Shown in pieces: positions 32,827 to 41,181 of a stretch of DNA of 62,526 nt. This DNA comes from Collinsella sp. (lineage in GTDB: Bacteria > Actinomycetota > Coriobacteriia > Coriobacteriales > Coriobacteriaceae). Both the position numbers and the translations under genes were made by a program. The DNA is taken from assembly GCA_019419555.1 (NCBI GenBank), contig DXZR01000010.1, positions 1-62,526 on the forward strand. The letters run 5' to 3'. Position 1 is the first letter of the stretch; each line of letters begins with the position of its first letter. The notes beneath the pieces were generated by a model. It saw only the letters and a list, made by a program, of their open reading frames with translations, searched no databases and was not told the DNA's origin.

Positions 32827-34823
32827 TGGCCGAAAAACTCGGCGTCTGCTGCTCGCCAGGGGCGAAAGGTGGCGGGATCGACCTTTACGTGCGCCGTGGC
32901 GGGGACGTCGTGCCACTTGACGGTGTAGCCGGCGCCATGAGAGCAGAAGACCGAGTCGGGCGTATTGGGCAGATCGGCCTCGGGCTTATAGGCGGCCGCC
33001 TCAATTACGCGCTCAGCATCATGACAGGGCGCGTGGCCGGCAAACTCCAGGTACAGATGCCCGCGGCCACTCGTATAGGCAGCCACCTCCAGCGCGTAAT
33101 CCTGCACTTCGGATGCCGGCACGCGGCCCATGAGCTTGGCGCGGTCTCCCGCCATCGTCGGCGGCTCGTACTCGGCACCCATACGCGTAGCATCCGAAAG
33201 CGCCCGGCCCACGCACTCCCCCGGCACCTCGAGCTCAAAGTGGTACCACGGCTCCAACAGCACCGCCGCGCCCGCCTCACGCGCCTGCATGAACCCCTGG
33301 CGAATCGCGCGGTACGTGGCCTGGCGAAAATCGCCGCCCTCGGTGTGTTTGGCATGCGCACGGCCGCCCGTGAGCGTAATGCGCACATCGGTGACGGGCG
33401 AGCCAGTCAGCACGCCCAGGTGATCGCGCTCCATGGCGTTGGTGAGCGCCAGACGCTGCCAGTTCAAGTCGAGCTCGTCAGTCGAGGTCACGGTGCCAAA
33501 TTGCACGCCCGAGCCCGCCGGTAACGGCTCCAAACGCAGATGTACCTCGGCATAGTGGCGCAGCGGCTCAAAGTGGCCCACGCCCTCGACCGGCTGCGAA
33601 ATAGTCTCCTTATAGAGAATGCCGCCGGGCTCAAACGCAATCGAAAGGCCAAAACGATCTGCCAACACCCGCTGCACGACCTCGAGTTGCACGGCGCCCA
33701 TCAGCTGCAGGTGAATCTGCTCCAGATGAGTATTCCAGCTTACGCCGAGCATAGGATCTTCGTCCGCTAACTCTGTCAGTGCTTTGAACACCGCGTGGAC
33801 ATCGTGTTCGCCCGGAAGCACCGTATAGGTGAGAACCGGCGCAATGACAGGCGCATCGCCCGCGGGCTCCGCACCCAGGGCGTCCCCTGGGCGAACGTGC
33901 GCAAGACCCGTCACGGCACAAATACCGCCAGCGGCAACTTCTTGGGCAAGCTCATACTTCTCGCCGTTATAGATGCGCACCTGATCGACCTTCTGCTCCC
34001 ATGCCTCGGCACCGGAACGTCCGCTAATCATCTGCTTGGCATGCAGCATGCCGCCCGTCACCTTGACCCAGGCAAGACGCTCGCCACGCTCTCCACGACT
34101 CACGCGGTAGACACGCGCGGCGAACTCCTGGGGCCATGTTCGCTCGCGCATCAGAGCACATATGCCGTCGAGCAGCTCTGCCACACCCTGGTCCTTGAGC
34201 GCCGATCCCGCAAAGCAGGGAAACAATTTGCGCTCGGCAACCATGCGTGACAGCATTGCGACAGAAAGCTCACCCGCCTCAAGAAACTCCTCGAGCGCCG
34301 CCTCGTCCAACGCAGCAGCGTCCTCCTGAACGGAGCCGCCCGCCAGCAGTTCGCTGGCATCCAGGCAGCCCTCGGAAAGACGTTGCCCAAGTTGTGCCAG
34401 CAAAACATCGCGGCCGGGATTCTCCAAATCGATTTTGTTGATATAGATGAACGTCGGGATGTCATAGCGTGCAAGCAGGCGCCACAGGGTTTCGGTGTGC
34501 CCCTGCACGCCGTCGTTGGCGCCCACAACTAAAATCGCGTAGTCCAGCGCGCGCAATGTGCGCTCCGCCTCGGCCGAAAAATCGACATGCCCCGGTGCAT
34601 CCACGAGCATGACGTGGGTATCGCCATGGTCGAGTACGGCCTGCGACGAGAAAATCGTGATGCCACGCTCGCGCTCGATCGCGTCAGTGTCCAGATGCGA
34701 ATCACCATCGTCCACGCGGCCGCGCTTGCGAATGCGACCCGCGTTGAACAGCATGGCCTCGGCCAGCGTGGTCTTGCCGGCATCGACATGCGCCACAATT
34801 CCAACGACCGCTTGCTTCGACAT
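32820..34823 (-). CDS. Tet(M)-like ribosomal-protection GTPase (EF-G family)
   Basis: The 667-residue protein is a translation GTPase with G1 AHVDAGKTT at 11-19, switch II DAPGHVDF, NKID, and an EF-G-like domain order. Its length and the TetM-style sequence (GVQGHTETLWRLL, LQLMGAVQLEVVQ) place it with tetracycline ribosomal-protection proteins. However, it is clearly divergent from Tet(M)/Tet(W), and such chromosomal relatives are common in Coriobacteria and Clostridia without proven resistance. The ATG at 34823 follows GAGGAG. Its last two codons and stop (ATG TGA) come from the repeat at 32794-32826. Resistance or a housekeeping ribosome-rescue role are both open. Confidence 0.85.
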   Translation of the reverse strand: MSKQAVVGIVAHVDAGKTTLAEAMLFNAGRIRKRGRVDDGDSHLDTDAIERERGITIFSSQAVLDHGDTHVMLVDAPGHVDFSAEAERTLRALDYAILVVGANDGVQGHTETLWRLLARYDIPTFIYINKIDLENPGRDVLLAQLGQRLSEGCLDASELLAGGSVQEDAAALDEAALEEFLEAGELSVAMLSRMVAERKLFPCFAGSALKDQGVAELLDGICALMRERTWPQEFAARVYRVSRGERGERLAWVKVTGGMLHAKQMISGRSGAEAWEQKVDQVRIYNGEKYELAQEVAAGGICAVTGLAHVRPGDALGAEPAGDAPVIAPVLTYTVLPGEHDVHAVFKALTELADEDPMLGVSWNTHLEQIHLQLMGAVQLEVVQRVLADRFGLSIAFEPGGILYKETISQPVEGVGHFEPLRHYAEVHLRLEPLPAGSGVQFGTVTSTDELDLNWQRLALTNAMERDHLGVLTGSPVTDVRITLTGGRAHAKHTEGGDFRQATYRAIRQGFMQAREAGAAVLLEPWYHFELEVPGECVGRALSDATRMGAEYEPPTMAGDRAKLMGRVPASEVQDYALEVAAYTSGRGHLYLEFAGHAPCHDAERVIEAAAYKPEADLPNTPDSVFCSHGAGYTVKWHDVPATAHVKVDPATFRPWRAADAEFFGHM

Positions 34824-35128
34824 GGCTCTCCTCTTATTGCAAGCCCATCGCACGCGGCAACGGGCATCCTCGTTCCACACTGGATGATACAATTTACGGG
34901 CCGGCGGGCGAAGCGGGCCCTATCCCCCGACCGAGCTCATCGCCCCGCGTTGCCGCGCGGCGATTTTCGTAGGTTCGCGCCTTGCGAAAGCCGGCACCTC
35001 CCTTTTTTGTCTGCCCGGGGTCATCTGGGACGGTAGCAACGCGAGCCCCACAACAACGCGTTTTACCAAAAATGGCCCCACTCGGGGCCATTTTCATTTC
35101 GGTGAAACGCTGGTATGTGACTCGGCCT
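34824..35128. other. Intergenic region, no supported gene
   Basis: These 305 bp contain the Tet-like gene's upstream sequence, a GC-rich stretch near 34900-34980 without ribosome binding site or credible frame, and the terminator at 35069-35094. I see no RNA gene. Confidence 0.6.
35069..35094. terminator. Terminator downstream of the acetyltransferase gene
   Basis: AAAATGGCCCC at 35069-35079 pairs perfectly with 35084-35094 around ACTC. A- and T-runs on both sides allow bidirectional use. Confidence 0.85.
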
Positions 35129-35620
35129 TTATGCCTCGCGCAGCCAATCAAACGCGACGCGCGGCGTACCGTCCGACACATATACGATACCGGCGCGCTT
35201 AAACCCGGCCTTGGCGATGGCTCCCTGCATGGGCAGGTTGTCCTGATGCGTGTCGATGCGCAGGTGATCGGCACGCTCCTTGGCAAAGGCAAACATCGCA
35301 GCCGCGATACCGTGCACGGTGCCATCGGACGCCACACGGTGCAGCACGGCGTACGGAGTGTCGCTGCGCCATTGACCATCCTCAATTACGTCATAGCACT
35401 CGTCCGGGCCGGGCAAAAAGGCAAACGTCGCCACCACGCGGCCATCGACTTCGCACACATAGCTGCCACCGGCGGCGATATCGGCAGCCAGTTGCTCGGC
35501 AGAAGGCGTGCCCTCGGGCCACTGTGTGGCGTTGCCATGCGCGCGCATAAAGGCGCGGGCCGCGTCATAGATAGCCATGACAGCGGGAATGTCGGTATCG
35601 AGGGTTTTTCTGATCATCAC
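35129..35620 (-). CDS. GNAT-family N-acetyltransferase
   Basis: The 163-residue protein has the GNAT order: IRKTLDTDIPAVMAIYDAAR at the start, VVATFAFLPG for the central strand, LHRVASDGTVHGIAAAMFAF in the acetyl-CoA-binding region, and IDTHQDNLPMQGAIAKAGF, the typical motif B end. It transfers acetyl from acetyl-CoA to an unknown amine. The ATG at 35620 has only a distant GAGG. A palindrome (35639-35670) lies in the divergent gap to the zinc-protein gene, so the two may share regulation. Confidence 0.85.
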   Translation of the reverse strand: MMIRKTLDTDIPAVMAIYDAARAFMRAHGNATQWPEGTPSAEQLAADIAAGGSYVCEVDGRVVATFAFLPGPDECYDVIEDGQWRSDTPYAVLHRVASDGTVHGIAAAMFAFAKERADHLRIDTHQDNLPMQGAIAKAGFKRAGIVYVSDGTPRVAFDWLREA

Positions 35621-35638
35621 GCGGCGACCTCACGTTTA

Positions 35639-35670
35639 TTGGTATCACTTTGATTGAGCAATGATACCAA
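35639..35670. promoter_or_regulatory. Palindrome TTGGTATCA-N14-TGATACCAA between divergent genes
   Basis: Perfect 9-bp arms at 35639-35647 and 35662-35670, lying between the acetyltransferase start (35620) and the zinc-protein start (35689). The outer half TTGGTAT matches the direct repeats upstream of 32726. A dimeric repressor is a likely ligand, but none is identified. Confidence 0.55.
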
Positions 35671-35688
35671 CGTTTGGAGAGGGGCGCG

Positions 35689-35991
35689 ATGCAGATGGGG
35701 AGCAAAAAGCGAGCCGCCTGGTCAAAAGCAAAAAGCGAGTTTTTGAGCACTGCCACCGGCGGCGATATGAGCGACCTGTTTGCACGCGAGGACGAGCGCC
35801 GCGACGCCCTGGACGCCGAGCGCGATGAGGCCTGGCGCTACAAGTCGTGCGAGCGCAAAAACCGTTACGACACGCGCGCCGAGGCCGAGGCCGTTATGGC
35901 CGACTGCGAAAACCGCGGGCGGCGCGGTTTGGCCTGCTACAAATGCGAATACTGCGGCGGATGGCACCTGACGTCGCACCCTTGGAAATAG
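35689..35991 (+). CDS. Small zinc-ribbon-type protein
   Basis: The 100-residue protein is highly charged at its N-terminus and ends in a compact Cys/His set: CERKNRYDTRAEAEAVMADC, then CYKCEYCGGWHLTSH. The pattern C-x2-C-x2-C(G)-G-W-H-L-T-S is seen in small zinc proteins of Actinobacteria and phages, usually of unknown function. The ATG at 35689 follows GGAGAGGGG; a TTG five codons earlier is less likely. The divergent acetyltransferase shares its promoter region. A nucleic-acid-binding role is possible but unsupported. Confidence 0.78.
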   Translation: MQMGSKKRAAWSKAKSEFLSTATGGDMSDLFAREDERRDALDAERDEAWRYKSCERKNRYDTRAEAEAVMADCENRGRRGLACYKCEYCGGWHLTSHPWK

Positions 35992-36039
35992 GCGCCGCAT
36001 CGGCACGGCATTGACGGAGCGCCAGCCATCGCACGCAAG

Positions 36040-36744
36040 CTACGGGCGCGGCGGCACCAAAACATCGTAACGAACGGCCTTGCCCGCAAGTTGATAGCTC
36101 GGCTTAACGCCGGCAAGCAGTGGCCCCTTCACCGGTCGCTTGATAACGACCTTGCGCGGGTGCACCGCAAGCGCAGCTTCGACCAACGTCTCCTCATCGG
36201 CGCACGGCTGTTCCAGATGATGCAAGAGTTGGAACTTCTTTTTAACCGCCGCGCTCTTGGTGCGTCCGGGAAACATGGGGTCCAGATACACCACGTCAGG
36301 AACGGTGAGCTCGCCCTGCCCGATCAGCTCAGCTGTATGGCGAAGGCCGGCAATGCTGTCCTCGCCCGCATGTAAGCGCATGCGCGCCACGGCTGTCGCA
36401 AGCGCCGGATCATCTGCCGCGCGATCCAAGGCATCCTTGAGGAGCGCCGCGATCACGCAATCCTGCTCATACAGATCGACGGCAAAACCCGCAGCCGCCA
36501 GCAGCAGCGAATCCTCGCCAAAGCCTGCCGTGGCGTCAATCGCCCATGGGCTCTCGATGCCTTTTGTGCGCGCGGCCTTTACCAACAGCTCTTGCTGCAG
36601 ACGGCCCTGCTTGAGTCGCGGCAGCATGCGGCCAAAATCCGCGCGCAGCTCCATCGTGCCGTCGGTGAGCGTGAGGCCCTCGGGCTTCCCGATCAGCTCA
36701 AGCCCCGCGGCCCGAGCAACAGATAAGGGATCGACGACGCCCAT
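36040..36744 (-). CDS. rsmJ: 16S rRNA (guanine-1516-N2)-methyltransferase RsmJ
   Basis: RsmJ methylates G1516 (E. coli numbering) of 16S rRNA. The 234-residue protein has WAIDATAGFGEDSLLLAAAGF (SAM site), LYEQDCVIAALLKDALDR, VYLDPMFPGRTKSA (catalytic DPMFP motif) and VIKRPVKGP near the C-terminus, all hallmarks of the family. The ATG at 36744 follows AAGGAG by five bases; a GTG two codons earlier overlaps that site. It is transcribed toward the zinc-protein gene. The small membrane-protein gene (36809-36952) lies upstream on the same strand. Confidence 0.92.
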   Translation of the reverse strand: MGVVDPLSVARAAGLELIGKPEGLTLTDGTMELRADFGRMLPRLKQGRLQQELLVKAARTKGIESPWAIDATAGFGEDSLLLAAAGFAVDLYEQDCVIAALLKDALDRAADDPALATAVARMRLHAGEDSIAGLRHTAELIGQGELTVPDVVYLDPMFPGRTKSAAVKKKFQLLHHLEQPCADEETLVEAALAVHPRKVVIKRPVKGPLLAGVKPSYQLAGKAVRYDVLVPPRP

Positions 36745-36808
36745 GGACACTCCTTAACAAGCAAAACGAATACGCGGGGCACCGTTTATGTCAGCACCCA
36801 ACCGTTCG

Positions 36809-36952
36809 CTATTGTCCCACATGCGACATGGCCCACAGCATCCCAATGCAAAGCACCGTCATCAATCCCGTGCACACGGCAGCGATCGCAGAATCACTCA
36901 TGCGCCTTCCCAACGACCGCGGCTCATGCACTTGCCCTGCTCCGTACATCAT
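36809..36952 (-). CDS. 47-residue single-span membrane protein
   Basis: A short frame begins at ATG 36952, directly after a strong ribosome binding site (AAGGAGGAGCC), and ends at TAG 36809. The product starts MMYGAGQVHEPRSLGRRMS and has one hydrophobic segment (AAVCTGLMTVLCIGMLWAM at about 24-42), with a basic stretch before it that predicts the N-terminus inside the cell. It ends SHVGQ. It lies 65 bp upstream of rsmJ on the same strand and may share its transcript. I recognise no family. The long plus-strand frame opposite lacks a ribosome binding site and is a shadow. Confidence 0.65.
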   Translation of the reverse strand: MMYGAGQVHEPRSLGRRMSDSAIAAVCTGLMTVLCIGMLWAMSHVGQ

Positions 36953-37184
36953 GGCTCCTCCTTGAGACCAGCTCTTACCATGGACCCATCATCGCAGCGC
37001 CGCGCATACGCTGCCATCGATTTGACTTACGCCCAGCCTTCCTTTTTGAAAGGTTGGGCTTGGCTGCGCGGGCTCAATGCGCTTTCAAACGCATGCATCG
37101 CCGCGTTGAACTACAATGTGCTTCACCATATGTGCAGTACATTGGGTGCGCCAAGTTGGCGTACTCGTATCGAAAGGACCAGCC

Positions 37185-37586
37185 ATGAGCTTCACTCGCA
37201 AGACTCTCAAAATCCTTGCTCTCATCTACTTTGTTTTGGGCATCGCCAGCCTCGTCACCGCCGGCGTCGGTATTGCCACGGGCGGTCTCGATTCCACGTA
37301 CGGTTCGTACGCCACACTCGCAGCGGTCGTGCTTATCGCCAAGGGTCTCGTCGACCTTGCCGCAGGCGTCGCCGGTATCAAGGGCGCCAACAAGCCTTCG
37401 CAGGTGGACGGCGCGTTTAAGCTCGGTATTGTTGCCGCGGTCGCCACGCTTGCCCAAGCGGTGCTCACGCTTCCCGCGTTTGGCGGCGACGCCATCAACT
37501 TTGGCGCCTTTGTCATCGTGGTGTACGACCTGTTCTTTGTTCAGCAGGCACACGCCGTTAAGGCCGAGAACAAGGACCGCCTATAA
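37185..37586 (+). CDS. Four-helix membrane protein of unknown function
   Basis: The 133-residue protein has four hydrophobic segments: LKILALIYFVLGIASLVTA, ATLAAVVLIAKGLVDLAAGV, LGIVAAVATLAQAVLTLP and INFGAFVIVVYDLFFV, with a short polar C-terminus. It resembles small uncharacterised actinobacterial membrane proteins, sometimes grouped as DUF-type four-helix proteins. The ATG at 37185 follows AAGGACC. Twenty-three earlier in-frame codons lack a site. A terminator follows at 37625. No functional clue comes from the neighbours. Confidence 0.8.
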   Translation: MSFTRKTLKILALIYFVLGIASLVTAGVGIATGGLDSTYGSYATLAAVVLIAKGLVDLAAGVAGIKGANKPSQVDGAFKLGIVAAVATLAQAVLTLPAFGGDAINFGAFVIVVYDLFFVQQAHAVKAENKDRL

Positions 37587-37624
37587 GCGCTCGCTTCTCA
37601 TAACCCCTGCAGCCAGGCAACTAA

Positions 37625-37660
37625 AAAGGGCCGATCGCGCATCTCCGCGGTCGGCCCTTT
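37625..37660 (+). terminator. Terminator of the membrane-protein gene
   Basis: AAAGGGCCGA at 37625-37634 pairs perfectly with TCGGCCCTTT at 37651-37660, with further GCG/CGC pairing inside. Confidence 0.8.
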
Positions 37661-37676
37661 ACGTTTGCCCAGATAA

Positions 37677-37713
37677 AACCTACCAAAATAAACCTGTCCC
37701 TTTTTGGCAGGTT
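37677..37713. repeat. GGGAC-type palindromic repeat, third CCTGCCAAAA-stem copy
   Basis: This element has AACCTaCCAAAA and TTTTGGCAGGTT arms (one mismatch) around the CCTGTCCC core. It matches the elements at 21528-21629 and ends one base before the rlmA stop codon. Confidence 0.88.
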
Positions 37714-37714
37714 G

Positions 37715-38530
37715 TTAGCTGTGGCGGTACTCGGCGATGATGAAGTCGATATCGGTCTGGAGCGTTTCCAGGTTTGCCAGGCGCTCTTTGTCGGCAGGGC
37801 GCGTGCGGTAGTAGTACGGCGTCATCTGGAACACCGCCTCGATATCGGCCTGGGTCTGGAGCGTAATATTCGCAGACACCCGCTGCGTTCCGACCAACTC
37901 GAGCTCGGTGGTCTTCGGCAGCTTCTCATCGTTAAGGTACGGCGTGTCGTAGAGCACCTCCTTGAGCCCAAAGAGATGACGGGCACCCGGCACCACGGTG
38001 TAGAGCGAGCCCTCGGGTGCCAGCACGCGGGCAAACTCGCGCTCGTTAAAGGGGGCAAAGAGCTCGGTCACCATATCGAAGGCGCCATCGGCCACGGGGA
38101 CGTCCTTCATGTTGGCCACGAAATAGGTCGCATCGCCGCGCTTGGCGGCAAGGCGTACCATCTCTTTGCCCAGGTCGAAACCGTAAGCATCCACACCCGG
38201 CACCGCGCCCATGGCGCTGGTGTAGTAGCCCTCGCCGCAGCAAATATCGAGCAACGTCATGGGGCCGTTCGTAGACGCAGCGCACCCAGCCGCCCGCTCA
38301 CGCACCAGCTCGACCATTGCATCGCGCAACGGCGCATAGTAGCCACGGTTTAGAAAGTCACGACGGCTGCGTGCCTGCGACTTGGGATCGCCCATGGAGT
38401 CGCCGCTCTTGGACGAGCGCAGTAGATATAGATAACCCTCGCGCGCACGGTCAAACCGGTGTCCGCCCGCACATGCGGCCCCACGCTCATCGTCCACCAA
38501 CGGTTCATGGCAAACGGGACACAACAACAT
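37715..38530 (-). CDS. rlmA: 23S rRNA (guanine-N1)-methyltransferase RlmA-type
   Basis: The 271-residue protein has the N-terminal zinc knuckle CPVC...C...GH (residues 4-24), then FDRAREGYLYLL and GDSMGDPKSQARSRRDFL, the characteristic RlmA motif. LLDICCGEGYYTSAM forms the SAM site, followed by ELFAPFNEREFARVL and VVPGARHLFGLKE. RlmA methylates G745 or G748 of 23S rRNA, and the TlrB branch confers tylosin resistance; sequence alone does not say which base is modified. The ATG at 38530 follows AAGGAG. The stop lies beside the repeat at 37677. Confidence 0.9.
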   Translation of the reverse strand: MLLCPVCHEPLVDDERGAACAGGHRFDRAREGYLYLLRSSKSGDSMGDPKSQARSRRDFLNRGYYAPLRDAMVELVRERAAGCAASTNGPMTLLDICCGEGYYTSAMGAVPGVDAYGFDLGKEMVRLAAKRGDATYFVANMKDVPVADGAFDMVTELFAPFNEREFARVLAPEGSLYTVVPGARHLFGLKEVLYDTPYLNDEKLPKTTELELVGTQRVSANITLQTQADIEAVFQMTPYYYRTRPADKERLANLETLQTDIDFIIAEYRHS

Positions 38531-38586
38531 GGCAACTCCTTAGCGCGAACAACACAACGCCCACCATTGTCTCACGCCTTCCCCAC

Positions 38587-38690
38587 CTAGTCATTGGGGA
38601 CGTTCTTGAATGACTAGTTAGAAGAGATAAGGAGTGTCCCCAGCTGCCGACAGAAAAGGAACGTCCCCAAGTGCCGACTGGTTGCATTAG
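38587..38690. repeat. GGGAC-type repeat cluster upstream of the MATE gene
   Basis: CTAGTCAT (38587-38594) and ATGACTAG (38610-38617) enclose the GGGGACGTTCTT core, closely related to the element at 55385-55467. It is followed by two imperfect direct repeats of GTCCCC-(A)AG-TGCCGAC (about 38636-38653 and 38661-38680). Confidence 0.8.
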
Positions 38691-38746
38691 GAGTATCATC
38701 GTCTGCGCAAATAAGCACAAAAGAGCATGTTAGAGATTGAGAGCGT

Positions 38747-40129
38747 ATGGCTGACACCGTATCTAAGCACATTGACATGACCACCGGATCGCTGTGGCGC
38801 AATGTCCCCCTGTTCGCCTTCCCCGTGGCCGCCACGAGCATCTTGGAGCAGCTGTCGAACCTCATCGCCACGGTCATTATCGGTAACTTCTCGGGTGACC
38901 AGGGAACCCTCGCCATGGCGGCGGTCGGCTCCAATGTTCCGCTTACCAGTCTTATGCTCAACTTGTTTATTGGCATGTCGCTTGGCTCCAACGTGGTCAT
39001 CGCCAACGCTATCGGCCGCAACGATCAGAACATGGTCAAACGCGCCGTCCATACCTCGATTTTAATGGCGCTCGTGGGCTTTGTCGTCATTGCGCTGGGC
39101 GAGATCTTTGCCGAGCCCATGCTCGCCGCGCTCAATGTTCCCGCCGAAACCATGCCGCTCGCTTCGCTCTACCTGCGCGTCTTTTTGCTCAGCATGCCCT
39201 CGATCTTGCTCTACAACTTTGAGGCCGCGATCTTCCGCTCCGTCGGCATCACCCGCATGCCGCTGCAGGCACTTGCCGTGTCCACCGTCCTCAACATTGG
39301 CCTGGATCTCATCTTTGTCCCCGTACTCCACTGGGGCGTCGCGGGCGTCGCCATCGCCACCGCTATCGCCTACACTGTCAGCGCCGCCACGCTCTTTATC
39401 CGTCTGCTCAAGACCGACTCCGTCGTCCGCGTCACCCCGCGCGACCTGGCTATCGACCCCGTCGCCCTCAAGCGCATCGTCAAGATCGGCCTGCCCGCCG
39501 GCATCCAGAGCGCCGTCTTTGCCGTCGCCAACATCATCATCCAGTCTGCTATCAACAGCCTGGGCACCGAGGTCATGGCGGCATCGAGCGCCGCTATGAG
39601 CTTGGAGTACGTATGCTACAACCTGCTCAACAGCTTTAGCCAGGCTTGCACCACCTTTGTGGGACAAAACCACGGTGCCCGCCAGATCGACCGCTGCACC
39701 AAAACGCTCAAGGTCTGCCTGGTCGAAGGCGGTATCGTTGCACTCACCACGATCATCGTTATTGTCGGCCTGGGACGCGAGATCTTGTCGCTGTTCAACA
39801 GCGATCCCAACATCGTCTCGATCGGCTATATCCGCGTGTGTTCGATCTTCCCGGCGTACGCCTTTAGCATGTTCTACGAAAACATGTCCGGCTACCTGCG
39901 CGGCTTTGGTATCTCGCTCACGCCCGCCCTCATCACCATGATCTGCGTCTGCGGCATCCGCTTCTATTGGGTGTTCTGCGTGTTCCCGCACTTCCGCACC
40001 TTTGCGAACATCATGATGGTCTACCCCATCAGCCTGGGCACCACGGCGTTCTTTATGGTCGTGGCGGTACTACTTTGCCACCCGGCACGCACCTATCGCG
40101 CCACCCAAGCCAAAGCGACAGCCCGCTAA
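38747..40129 (+). CDS. MATE-family efflux transporter
   Basis: The 460-residue protein has twelve hydrophobic segments and MATE-type sequence: SLWRNVPLFAFPVAATSILE, GMSLGSNVVIANAIGRND, RSVGITRMPLQALAVS, and the second-half counterparts GLPAGIQSAVFAVAN and ACTTFVGQNHGARQIDR. It exports drugs or cationic metabolites in exchange for H+ or Na+. The ATG at 38747 has a weak GAGAG site. Palindromic repeats lie just upstream. No regulator is adjacent; the next gene is a LysR on the opposite strand that probably serves the EamA gene beyond it. Confidence 0.9.
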   Translation: MADTVSKHIDMTTGSLWRNVPLFAFPVAATSILEQLSNLIATVIIGNFSGDQGTLAMAAVGSNVPLTSLMLNLFIGMSLGSNVVIANAIGRNDQNMVKRAVHTSILMALVGFVVIALGEIFAEPMLAALNVPAETMPLASLYLRVFLLSMPSILLYNFEAAIFRSVGITRMPLQALAVSTVLNIGLDLIFVPVLHWGVAGVAIATAIAYTVSAATLFIRLLKTDSVVRVTPRDLAIDPVALKRIVKIGLPAGIQSAVFAVANIIIQSAINSLGTEVMAASSAAMSLEYVCYNLLNSFSQACTTFVGQNHGARQIDRCTKTLKVCLVEGGIVALTTIIVIVGLGREILSLFNSDPNIVSIGYIRVCSIFPAYAFSMFYENMSGYLRGFGISLTPALITMICVCGIRFYWVFCVFPHFRTFANIMMVYPISLGTTAFFMVVAVLLCHPARTYRATQAKATAR

Positions 40130-40156
40130 ACACCGCACTCAAAGCCACGCCAGTCA

Positions 40157-41023
40157 TTAATTGACAATATGCGAGCTCATATAGTCGATAAAGCGCCTCG
40201 TGGCGATGGGCATGGTATCCCAGCTGCGCCAGGCTGCCACTACGTCACGCGAGGGAGCGTGCACGATGGGCCGCACGCGAATATCGGCTCGCATGCCCTC
40301 CACAGTACGACGGTAGAGCATGCTCACGCCTAGACCCTCCTCCACCATCGCCATGATGGTGTAGTCGTCGGTGACCTCGCTCGTCACGTGCGGCGACAAG
40401 CCATGCGCCGCAAATGCATCGAGCACCAGGCTCTGTTCGCCCTCATCCAGCAGCACAAACGGCTCGGACGCTAGGTCGGCAAGCGTCACCTTTTCCTTTG
40501 CTGTCAGCGGGTGCGCAGTCGGTAACAGCGCCACCAGTTCGTCGTGATAGACCACGCGCTTCTCGAGCCCTGCGGTAAACCCACGCGCCGTAAAGCAAAA
40601 GTCAACCACGCCATCGTGCACCCACTGGGCGTTGCGCGTGTAATCGCCCTGCTTGAGGGTAAAGCGTACGCCCGGGTGCAGCGCCCCAAAGTCGCGGATC
40701 ACGCGCGGCAACACGGTTCGACTCACGTTGGTAAACGTTGCAATGCGAATATCGGTCGACGAAAGCCCCAGCAGTTCCTGGCGCTTGCCCTCGAGCTCGA
40801 CCTCGGCGGTCACGATCTGGCGCAGGTACGGCAGATATTGCTTACCGTCGCGCGTAAGCGAAACGCCCTGCTTTCCGCGCTCGATAATCGTGGTGCCCAG
40901 CTCGCGCTCGAGTGCCTTGACGGCCTGGCTCACCGCACTTTGCGTATAGCCCAGCTCGTCCGCCGCGCCCTTAAGACTGCCGCAATCGACCACCATACAT
41001 ACAATCTGATACCGCGATGCCAT
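40157..41023 (-). CDS. LysR-family regulator (second LysR/EamA pair)
   Basis: The 288-residue protein has a LysR winged helix (GSLKGAADELGYTQSAVSQA) and the effector domain, including DDYTIMAMVEEGLGVS, which matches the regulator at 4574-5431. The ATG at 41023 follows GGAGG. It diverges from an EamA transporter at 41182, as in the first pair, so duplication of a regulator-transporter unit is likely. A dyad in the shared promoter region (41083-41101) is a candidate operator. Effector unknown. Confidence 0.88.
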   Translation of the reverse strand: MASRYQIVCMVVDCGSLKGAADELGYTQSAVSQAVKALERELGTTIIERGKQGVSLTRDGKQYLPYLRQIVTAEVELEGKRQELLGLSSTDIRIATFTNVSRTVLPRVIRDFGALHPGVRFTLKQGDYTRNAQWVHDGVVDFCFTARGFTAGLEKRVVYHDELVALLPTAHPLTAKEKVTLADLASEPFVLLDEGEQSLVLDAFAAHGLSPHVTSEVTDDYTIMAMVEEGLGVSMLYRRTVEGMRADIRVRPIVHAPSRDVVAAWRSWDTMPIATRRFIDYMSSHIVN

Positions 41024-41082
41024 CGTGCCTCCACATCGATGTAGCTGTAAAACGTTTTGCCAGGGCTTTTTCTGCCAACATT

Positions 41083-41101
41083 AGTATTTCTTAATCATAC
41101 T
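41083..41101. promoter_or_regulatory. Dyad AGTAT-N9-ATACT in the second LysR/EamA promoter region
   Basis: AGTAT at 41083-41087 and ATACT at 41097-41101 form a short inverted repeat suited to a LysR protein. AAAACGTTTT at 41049-41058 is a second palindrome nearby. Assignment rests on position. Confidence 0.4.
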
Positions 41102-41181
41102 GAAGATACATTCGCTTTACTACATCCACATCTGGGAGCAGAATCCTTTTTGCGAAACCGTTCTGTAACAAAAGGAGTCCC

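Noticed and set aside
34824..35128. Gene or tRNA in the GC-rich stretch around 34900-34980
   Set aside because: No frame with a ribosome binding site and no T-arm or CCA-like end.
36788..37420. Plus-strand frame of 210 codons across the small membrane-protein region
   Set aside because: No ribosome binding site, Cys/His/Arg-rich, and overlaps both the 47-codon gene and the better-supported gene at 37185.
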